A DNA stretch of 19,796 nucleotides from contig CAQPRV010000072.1 of assembly GCA_948857205.1 (NCBI GenBank), positions 1-19,796 of the forward strand, given 5' to 3'. The translations under genes were made by a program, and so were the position numbers. Below the pieces are notes generated by a model. It ran no database searches. It was not told the origin of the DNA and worked only from the letters and a program-made list of their open reading frames with translations. This document shows positions 14,599 through 19,796 of this stretch, piece by piece (within the stretch, counting starts at the first letter, position 1; the number at the start of each line of letters is the position of its first letter). This stretch comes from an uncultured Clostridia bacterium. Its GTDB lineage: Bacteria; Bacillota; Clostridia; TANB77; CAG-508.

Positions 14599-16086
14599 TT
14601 AAATATTTTTTCCTTTCAATAGTATTTTTTGTTCTTCTAAATCAATAATTTTATCTACCTTCTGAAATATGTTTTTATCATGAGTTATGAAAATAATTGT
14701 TTTATCAATATACTTCTCTTGTATATTTTTTAAAATAATTTCTCTTGTTTGGTTATCTAATTTATTAAAAACATTATCAAATATAATAATTGGCTTATTT
14801 CTAAGTAGAGCTCTTGCAATTAAAATTCTTTGTTTTTGACCTCCTGAAAGTTTGACACCTTTTTCCCCTATACAAGTATCGAATTTAGTATCAAAATTTT
14901 CTATATCTTCTAATATTTCAGCCTCTTTTGATACTTGCATTAATTTAGCTCTTTGATAGGATTTATCTAATTGCAAATTTTCTTTTATTGTTCCTGAAAA
15001 CATTTCTGCATCACCTGAAACGTAATCTACATATTCTCTAATATTTTCTTTATTCAATTGTCTGCTATTATGATAGTTAAAATAAATATTTCCTTCTTCT
15101 TTTAATTTCATTAAATCATTTATTTTTTTAGTAACTACATGAAAAGTATCAATTGTTTCTAAATTAGCACCTATCTGTAATAAGCCATCAAATATCCTTT
15201 CAGCAAAAATGGTTAAGGCTTCTAAACTTCCAAAAGTCATTTCTTCATTCATAATAGCTAATCCACCTATTAAATAGATTATAGGCGTTTTTATATAAGT
15301 AATATGATCATTTATAATCTCATAAAATAAAATAAGTTTAATTAACTTAACATCTTCATTTTTACTTTGTTCATTTAATTTATTATATTTTTCTATTTCA
15401 TCTCTTTGTTTATTAAATACTCTAATTAATTTATAATTATTAATATTGTTAATGGTAGTTTTTAATAATTCTTTCTTTTTAGAAATTAAACTTTCTAAAG
15501 ATTTATTAAGTCTTTTATAATACCATACAGTAAATATAAGCATTATAAAACTTGTTAGTATAATATAAATTGTTATTGGAATATTTAAAACTATTCCTTT
15601 TTTAATTATAAAATAGCTTAATGTTAATAGATCTAATACTAAATTAAAAAATTTGTTAAAAAAGTTTGAATACACTTCAGAATCGTCATTTACTCTTTGT
15701 ATCATTTCTGCTTTATCATAAGTTTGATAACTTTGATATTCTAATTTTAAAATATGCTCATGTAAAAGTAATTTTAAGTTAGTTTTTATTTTTAATGTAA
15801 ATTTTGTAGTTACCATATTTCTTATATAATTCATTAAAAATACTATTAAATTTAGTAATGTTATTATTAAGGCAATTAATATAAGTCCTTTTATTTTCTC
15901 ATCTTTTATAACTTCTAATAAGTATTTTGGTATTTCTTGATTTTGAAATATTATTCCATCTATTGCATATTTGACATATATTGCTATTTGTATACTAAAA
16001 TAAGAAATACTAATGCTAAGTATTATTAATAATGTAATATATTTTTTTATTCCTTTTAATACTTTTTTAATTACTTCTAAGTTCAT
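14599..16086 (-). CDS. ABC exporter half-transporter with degenerate ATPase domain (no Walker A)
   Basis: 495 aa, about 80 shorter than usual. The membrane domain occupies about residues 1-310. In the ATPase domain, the frame passes from IYFNYHNSRQLNKENI directly to EYVDYVSGDAEMFSGTIKENL, so the stretch that normally holds Walker A is absent and the Q-loop Gln is Gly. Signature KLSGGQKQRILIARAL is intact. The Walker B segment reads PIIIFDNVFNKLD, with Asn replacing the catalytic Glu, and the H-loop is FITHD. This protein can donate its LSGGQ to the partner's ATP site but cannot bind ATP at its own Walker A, so the pair should have one working site. The ATG follows GGAAAGGA, with a structured leader upstream. 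No frame break or CGG is present, so the loss is a true deletion in the gene. Confidence 0.88.
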   Translation of the reverse strand: MNLEVIKKVLKGIKKYITLLIILSISISYFSIQIAIYVKYAIDGIIFQNQEIPKYLLEVIKDEKIKGLILIALIITLLNLIVFLMNYIRNMVTTKFTLKIKTNLKLLLHEHILKLEYQSYQTYDKAEMIQRVNDDSEVYSNFFNKFFNLVLDLLTLSYFIIKKGIVLNIPITIYIILTSFIMLIFTVWYYKRLNKSLESLISKKKELLKTTINNINNYKLIRVFNKQRDEIEKYNKLNEQSKNEDVKLIKLILFYEIINDHITYIKTPIIYLIGGLAIMNEEMTFGSLEALTIFAERIFDGLLQIGANLETIDTFHVVTKKINDLMKLKEEGNIYFNYHNSRQLNKENIREYVDYVSGDAEMFSGTIKENLQLDKSYQRAKLMQVSKEAEILEDIENFDTKFDTCIGEKGVKLSGGQKQRILIARALLRNKPIIIFDNVFNKLDNQTREIILKNIQEKYIDKTIIFITHDKNIFQKVDKIIDLEEQKILLKGKNI

Positions 16087-16103
16087 CTTCTATTGTATTC
16101 CTT

Positions 16104-16205
16104 TCCTATTGTAGAACAAATAAAAAATTCAAAGATTTTCTTTAATTTGTTCTTGTCAGATTTGAGTTTTCGACTGTAAGGAGAAAATCTCAAAGGGCTA
16201 GCTAT
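16104..16205 (-). promoter_or_regulatory. Structured leader of the ABC exporter operon
   Basis: Two stems lie upstream of the start. TTTGAGTTTTC pairs with GAAAA(T)CTCAAA (about 16164-16197, 11 bp with one bulge), and AGAACAAAT pairs with ATTTGTTCT (about 16111-16151, 9 bp). They are followed by GGAAAGGA. No known riboswitch family was recognised. Confidence 0.35.
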
Positions 16206-16210
16206 TGTAT

Positions 16211-16256
16211 AAAAAAATTGCCAAAAGTAGTTTTTTCAACCTTCTACTTTTGACAA
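16211..16256 (-). terminator. Rho-independent terminator of the effector-binding gene remnant
   Basis: In minus-strand RNA, TTGTCAAAAGTAG (16256-16244) pairs with CTACTTTTGGCAA (16230-16218), 13 bp with one U-G wobble and a 13-nt loop, then U7 (16217-16211). Confidence 0.85.
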
Positions 16257-16306
16257 TTGTATATTAATTTATTTAATTAAACTTTATTTATTTGATATCA
16301 ACTTTA

Positions 16307-16785
16307 TTAAGTTTTTTCAATTGCAATACATATTTCACAAGAAGCTTCATAATAAATTTCTAATTGTGGATAATATAAAGCTTCTTTATATTTTGAATTT
16401 GGTAGCCATTTTGTATACATATAATCATATAATTGGTTTATATCTTGTTGATTTTTATTTGATAATGTAAAACAAATCCACAAACCCTTTGGTATCTTTA
16501 CTTTTTCCAAACCTTTTTGAATTGTTTTACCAGCTATATAATATATACCTTTATCTGTATAAATTCCATCTTTTATAATTGATTTATATATTCCATAATA
16601 CAATTCTTTTTGATTACTATTTTTTATAAAAAAATCCTTAGTACCATCTTGTATAGATTTTATATATAAAGCTTGAATTGACTTGCTATCATTTTGTGGT
16701 ATTATACCTGTAGTTATACCATAAAATTCCTGAGTTGTTTTTCTATTGTGTCAATTACTTTATTTAAATTATCATAATACTTCAT
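16307..16785 (-). pseudogene. GyrI-like / AraC-type effector-binding domain protein, frame-broken near the N-terminus
   Basis: The C-terminal part (from about 16735) encodes YGIYKSIIKDGIYTDKGIYY, then IPKGLWICFTLSN, and TKWLPNSKYKEALYYPQLEIYY, the pattern of the GyrI-like effector-binding domain found alone or behind AraC DNA-binding domains. A well-placed ATG (16785, AAAGG upstream) starts KYYDNLNKVIDTIEK, which resembles the start of an AraC regulator, but this frame stops after 23 codons. The frames would join by a -1 shift at GAAAAAC (about 16733-16739, five As). No start codon exists in the second frame before TTG at 16603. Either one A was lost from a homopolymer (mutation or sequencing error), or an AraC-type gene lost its helix-turn-helix region by deletion. 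This break is unlike the CGG sites. Confidence 0.6.
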
Positions 16786-16862
16786 TTAAACTACCTTTAT
16801 TTCTACTTACTTCCTTATTAAAATTATCTTCTTTTTCTCTTAAATATATTAAATAACATGAA

Positions 16863-16896
16863 AGTTCAAGCTAATAATCCCAAAATATTTTGAACT
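16863..16896 (-). terminator. Weak terminator-like hairpin after fhs
   Basis: AGTTCAA (16863-16869) and TTGAACT (16890-16896) give a 7-bp stem directly after the tandem TAG TAG that ends fhs, with only an interrupted U-rich tail in minus-strand RNA. Confidence 0.35.
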
Positions 16897-16897
16897 A

Positions 16898-18559
16898 CTA
16901 AAAGATTCCTATAATTTCACCTTTTTCATCTATATCTATACTATTTGCTGCTGGAACTTTTGGAAGTCCTGGCATTGTCATTATCTTTCCTGTAAGTACA
17001 ACTATAAAACCAGCACCTGATTTTAATTCTACGTTTCTAATAGTAATATTATAATCGCCTAGATCTTGTAAATTTTTCGGATCATCTGAGAAAGAATATT
17101 GTGTTTTCGCTATACATATTGGTAATTTGCCATAACCTAATTCCTGTATTTTTTGTATTTGTTTTAAGGATTCTTCAGAATATTCAACAGCTTTTGCACC
17201 ATAAATATTTTTTGCAAGTTTTTCAATCTTTTGCTTAATTGTATCTTCTAGTTCATATATAAATTTAAAGTTTTCTTCTTTATTAACCAAATTTACAATT
17301 TTATTTGAAATATCAGATGCACCTTCTCCCCCTTTAGCCCAGCCTTCTACTAAACTTAACTCTACATGTTTTTCTTCTAGTTTTTTTCTTAAATATTCAA
17401 TTTCTTTCTCTGTATCTTGATTATATTTATTTATTGCAACTATTACATTTAGACCAAATTTGTTTTTTAGGTTATCAATATGATGAAATAAGTTATCTAA
17501 GCCTTTTTCTAGGCCTTCTATATTTTCTTCTTGAATTCTTTCTTTTTCGATTCCACCATGATATTTAATTGCTTTTATTGTTGCAACTAAAACAACTACA
17601 TCTGGTTTTAATTCAGCATTTCTACATTTTATGTCTAAGAATTTTTCTGCACCTAAATCTGCTCCGAAACCTGCTTCTGTAATAACATAATCTCCTAATT
17701 TTAAGGCTAGTTTTGTTGCAATAATACTATTACACCCATGTGCTATATTTGCAAAAGGTCCTCCATGGACTATTGCTGGTGTATGTTCTAAAGTTTGTAC
17801 TAGATTTGGTTTTATTGCATCTTTTAGTAAAACTGTCATTGAACCCTGTGCATGTAAGTCTCTTGCATAAATTGGTTGTCCCTCTTTATTAAATCCTATT
17901 AAAATGTTTCCTAATCTTTGTTTTAAATCTTCTATATCCTTAGCCAAACATAAAACTGCCATAATTTCAGAAGCAACTGTTATATCAAATTTATCATGTC
18001 TTGGTACTATTTTTTGCTCGCCTGATAAACCTGTTTCAATTTCACGCAATTGTCTGTCATTTAAATCTACACATCTTTTCCATATTACTTTATCAAAACC
18101 TAATTCATTTCCAAAATAGATGTGATTATCTATTAAGCTTGCTAATAAATTATTCGCAGATGTAATTGCATGAATATCTCCTGTAAAATGTAAATTGATA
18201 TCTTCCATAGGAGCTATTTGCACTCTTCCTCCACCTGTTGCCCCTCCTTTTATCCCAAATACTGGTCCTAAAGATGGCTCCCTTAAGGCTAAAATTGATT
18301 TTTTCCCAATTTTTCTTAATCCATCTGCTATTGCTATAGACATTGTTGTTTTTCCTTCTCCTAAGGGTGTTGGACTAATTGCTGTTACTAAAATAAGTTT
18401 TCCATTTTCTTTATCTTTTAGATTTTCATATACTTTATTAGAAATTTTTGCTTTATATTTTCCATATTGCTCTATGTCATCTTCTTTAATACCTAGTGTT
18501 TTTGCTATATCAACAATTCTCTCTAATTTTGTATTTCTTGCAATTTCTATATCTGTCAT
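16898..18559 (-). CDS. fhs: Formate--tetrahydrofolate ligase
   Basis: 553 aa, typical length. It ligates formate to tetrahydrofolate with ATP, giving 10-formyl-tetrahydrofolate for purine synthesis or the methyl branch of the Wood-Ljungdahl pathway. Visible hallmarks: an N-terminal helix region, the ATP-binding TPLGEGKTTMSIAIADGL (about residue 65), REPSLGPVFGIKGGATGGG, DIHAITSANNLLASLIDNH, HGGPFANIAHGCNSI, TEAGFGADLGAEKF and the C-terminal KIMTMPGLPKVPAA. Ribosome binding site AAAAGGAGG, 8 nt from ATG. The PAP2 gene ends 26 nt upstream on the same strand, so the two are probably co-transcribed. It ends in two consecutive TAG codons at the normal family C-terminus, evidence that TAG is an ordinary stop in this genome. 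Confidence 0.98.
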   Translation of the reverse strand: MTDIEIARNTKLERIVDIAKTLGIKEDDIEQYGKYKAKISNKVYENLKDKENGKLILVTAISPTPLGEGKTTMSIAIADGLRKIGKKSILALREPSLGPVFGIKGGATGGGRVQIAPMEDINLHFTGDIHAITSANNLLASLIDNHIYFGNELGFDKVIWKRCVDLNDRQLREIETGLSGEQKIVPRHDKFDITVASEIMAVLCLAKDIEDLKQRLGNILIGFNKEGQPIYARDLHAQGSMTVLLKDAIKPNLVQTLEHTPAIVHGGPFANIAHGCNSIIATKLALKLGDYVITEAGFGADLGAEKFLDIKCRNAELKPDVVVLVATIKAIKYHGGIEKERIQEENIEGLEKGLDNLFHHIDNLKNKFGLNVIVAINKYNQDTEKEIEYLRKKLEEKHVELSLVEGWAKGGEGASDISNKIVNLVNKEENFKFIYELEDTIKQKIEKLAKNIYGAKAVEYSEESLKQIQKIQELGYGKLPICIAKTQYSFSDDPKNLQDLGDYNITIRNVELKSGAGFIVVLTGKIMTMPGLPKVPAANSIDIDEKGEIIGIF

Positions 18560-18585
18560 ATTAATTTCCTCCTTTTATTTTTACA

Positions 18586-19029
18586 TTAGAAAATTAATCC
18601 TGCAATAACTCCAATTAAAGCACCTACAAATACTTGAACTGGAGTATGTCCTAAAACCTCTACTAATTTTTCTGAAACTTGTAAACCTGTTAAACCTGGT
18701 GTTTCTATTAATTTATTTAATAATTCTGCTTGCTTTCCAGCTGCCCTTCTAACACCACAAGCATCATACATTACAACAAACGCCATAATTAAGGCTACTG
18801 CAAAAATAGAACTATTTACACCTTCATATTTACCAATTAAAGTAGCTAAACCAGCCACAACTGCTGAATGAGAACTTGGCATACCTCCAGCTCCCATTAT
18901 TCTTTTAAAATTAAATCTTTTTGTTGTTACTAAATCCCAAATTACCTTAAATAATTGTATCCCAAACCATAAAAGAAATGGTATGTAAATATATTTGTTC
19001 TGTAAAAATGCTATAAAGTCATTTTTCAT
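18586..19029 (-). CDS. Divergent PAP2 family membrane protein (DUF212 / YuiD-like)
   Basis: 147 aa with four to five hydrophobic segments and the divergent PAP2 signature GAGGMPSSHSAVVAGLATLIG (about residues 46-66), then MYDACGVRRAAGKQAELLN and a C-terminal LGHTPVQVFVGALIGVIAG. Classical PAP2 enzymes remove phosphate from lipid phosphates; in this divergent branch the SSH and HTP histidines are kept but activity is not established. Clostridia often carry this gene near xseB and isoprenoid genes, as here. The start (ATG 19029) follows GGAAGGA inside the shared leader motif also found before xseB and uvrA. Confidence 0.88.
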   Translation of the reverse strand: MKNDFIAFLQNKYIYIPFLLWFGIQLFKVIWDLVTTKRFNFKRIMGAGGMPSSHSAVVAGLATLIGKYEGVNSSIFAVALIMAFVVMYDACGVRRAAGKQAELLNKLIETPGLTGLQVSEKLVEVLGHTPVQVFVGALIGVIAGLIF

Positions 19030-19041
19030 TTTTTATCTCAA

Positions 19042-19093
19042 TCCTTCCTTAAGGCACAAATCGGGTTGAAAATAACTTTAATAATTTTCAACC
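19042..19093 (-). promoter_or_regulatory. Shared leader motif upstream of the PAP2 gene
   Basis: In minus-strand RNA, hairpin GGTTGAAAAT (19093-19084) / ATTTTCAACC (19073-19064) is followed by GATTTGTG (19062-19055), then mini-hairpin CCTT-AAGG-AAGG (19054-19043), whose 3' side is the ribosome binding site. The order and wording match the leaders of uvrA and xseB. Confidence 0.55.
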
Positions 19094-19155
19094 TTTATCC
19101 TCTTTTATCTTAATTATTTCTTTATATATTGATGTATTTGCTTATGTAGTAACAA

Positions 19156-19377
19156 TTAATCTTCTGTTTCAAATTTTTCTTCTGCTACTTCACCATCTTT
19201 ATTAATTAATATTGTAATTTTCTTTTCTGCATCTTCTAAGATTTTATTACATTCTTTTGATATTTTTATTCCTTCTTCAAATTTTGAAACTGATTCATCT
19301 AGGTTTAATTCGCCTTTTTCTAATTCAGTTACAATTTCTTCTAGTTTGCTCATTTGTTCTTCAAAACTATTTTTCAT
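19156..19377 (-). CDS. xseB: Exodeoxyribonuclease VII small subunit
   Basis: 73 aa from ATG 19377, chosen because MKNSFEEQMSKLEEIVTELE matches the family start and AAGGA lies 12 nt upstream. Upstream in-frame ATGs at 19407 and 19389 lie before or directly on that site. The family core ELEKGELNLDESVSKFEEGI, followed by a Lys/Glu helix, is the XseB helical hairpin that assembles on XseA; exonuclease VII degrades single-stranded DNA to oligonucleotides. xseA is not visible: the preceding partial gene is unrelated. The acidic tail EVAEEKFETED is typical. The leader carries the same motif as the PAP2 and uvrA leaders and a small overlapping reading frame. Confidence 0.9.
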   Translation of the reverse strand: MKNSFEEQMSKLEEIVTELEKGELNLDESVSKFEEGIKISKECNKILEDAEKKITILINKDGEVAEEKFETED

Positions 19378-19450
19378 TATTACTTTCATTCCTTTCTCGA
19401 AAGTCACAAATCAGAATGAATAAGTTTTCCAACTTTTGGATATTATTCAT
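19367..19450 (-). CDS. Possible 27-residue leader reading frame overlapping the xseB start
   Basis: ATG at 19450 has a strong, well-spaced site (AAAGGAG, 6 nt upstream). It encodes 27 residues beginning MNNIQKLENLFILICDFRER and ends at TAG 11 nt inside xseB. The placement would allow translational coupling. The start codon lies in the leader hairpin, and equivalent frames are weak (PAP2 leader, TTG start) or absent (uvrA), so coding is uncertain. Confidence 0.3.
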   Translation of the reverse strand: MNNIQKLENLFILICDFRERNESNNEK

Positions 19451-19453
19451 TCT
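19390..19453 (-). promoter_or_regulatory. Shared leader motif upstream of xseB
   Basis: Hairpin AGAATGAATA / TATTCATTCT (19453-19444 with 19422-19413), then GATTTGTG (19412-19405), then mini-hairpin CTTT-CGAG-AAAG (19402-19391) ending in the ribosome binding site. The mini-hairpin stem differs from the PAP2/uvrA version (CCTT/AAGG) by a compensatory change. Confidence 0.55.
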
Positions 19454-19478
19454 TAACTCCTTTATTTTTTAGTTTTAA

Positions 19479-19796
19479 TTATAATTGAGTTGTCTCTCCT
19501 GTAGCTAAATCAACTTGATACCATGCTTTTACTTCTGTTGTTTCTTTACTATTTACTGAAACCATATAAATATTTCCATCATGGTTTGCAATATTATAAC
19601 TTACAGTACTATCTTTAGAACCCCATTGTTTTTTTACTAATTCTATTACTTTTTCCTCATCTGTTGGTCCTTCATCTTCTGGAATGCTTTCTTGTTCTTC
19701 TCTTCCTATAATTTGATTCTGTGAAGTTTGATTATTTTGTTGTATTTGTTGGTTATTTTGACTATTGCTTGAAACTTCATTTTTTATTTCTTGCTC
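19479..19796 (-). CDS. Gln/Asn-rich protein of unknown function, C-terminal 105 residues (partial)
   Basis: The frame is open from the window edge to TAA at 19479-19481. The visible start is inside the gene: a low-complexity Gln/Asn/Ser linker (about 35 residues, SSNSQNNQQIQQNNQTSQNQ), then an acidic stretch (REEQESIPEDEGPTDEE), then a small C-terminal domain of about 60 residues with KVIELVKKQWGSKDSTVSYN and a final VKAWYQVDLATGETTQL. A linker of this kind usually tethers an extracytoplasmic domain to a membrane or lipoprotein anchor, but the N-terminus is not in the window. I do not recognise the domain; the closing VDxxTGE resembles beta-strand ends of PepSY-like folds, which is only a suggestion. 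Confidence 0.7.
   Translation of the reverse strand, partial: EQEIKNEVSSNSQNNQQIQQNNQTSQNQIIGREEQESIPEDEGPTDEEKVIELVKKQWGSKDSTVSYNIANHDGNIYMVSVNSKETTEVKAWYQVDLATGETTQL

Noticed and set aside
16104..16205. A known riboswitch in the ABC operon leader
   Set aside because: Stems are visible, but no conserved core of a family I know is present.
12186..18559. TAG reassigned to an amino acid, suggested by the CYTH interruption and by TAG ends with a nearby TAA in the sigma, Fic and thymidylate-synthase-like genes
   Set aside because: fhs ends in TAG TAG exactly at the normal family C-terminus, and read-through would add a long unrelated tail. Nearby TAA codons are expected in such AT-rich DNA.

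Overview
The window comes from a very AT-rich, endospore-forming Firmicute, most likely an uncultured Clostridia-type bacterium. The evidence is the germination protease gpr, a YtxC-type sporulation gene, Clostridia-like xseB / divergent-PAP2 / fhs genes, strong AGGAGG-type ribosome binding sites, and Arg codons that are nearly all AGA with a few CGT/CGA. I saw no tRNA, rRNA, CRISPR array, phage or intact insertion sequence.

Layout. Positions 1-1307 (+) hold the 3' end of a GH57 glucan-branching enzyme gene, a terminator and a ytxC-like gene. Positions 1311-4190 hold a three-gene ECF sigma-factor operon (-), with a long-stem hairpin repeat near each end. Positions 4199-9541 (-) hold gpr, an unrecognised 441-aa gene and uvrA with a long structured leader. 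Positions 9771-12719 (-) hold four small enzyme genes: a 2H phosphoesterase, a Fic protein with an altered active site, a thymidylate-synthase-like protein and a CYTH protein interrupted by a stop. Positions 12876-16086 (-) hold a two-gene ABC exporter with asymmetric ATPase domains, followed by a broken effector-binding gene. Positions 16898-19796 (-) hold fhs, a divergent PAP2 gene, xseB and the 3' end of a Gln/Asn-rich gene.

Main discovery. Three conserved genes (gpr, uvrA and the second ABC subunit) are split by five +1 frame breaks. All five are the same event: an in-frame CGG codon at which reading must skip the C and continue on GGA or GGT as Gly. Skipping one base at each site restores family-typical lengths (about 312, 942 and 573 aa) and puts Gly at the expected place, including the ABC signature glycine and two UvrA motifs. 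I found no other in-frame CGG in any gene of the window, whereas CGT and CGA are read normally as Arg. This points to CGG being unassigned as Arg and decoded by efficient +1 frameshifting, or by CGGN quadruplet reading, rather than to five pseudogene mutations. Checking it needs the whole genome and proteomics.

Secondary signals are: a pair of hairpin repeats with a compensatory base-pair change; a shared 5'-leader motif before uvrA, the PAP2 gene and xseB; a compact terminator / forespore-type promoter overlap before gpr; an ABC subunit lacking Walker A; and a Fic motif lacking its histidine.
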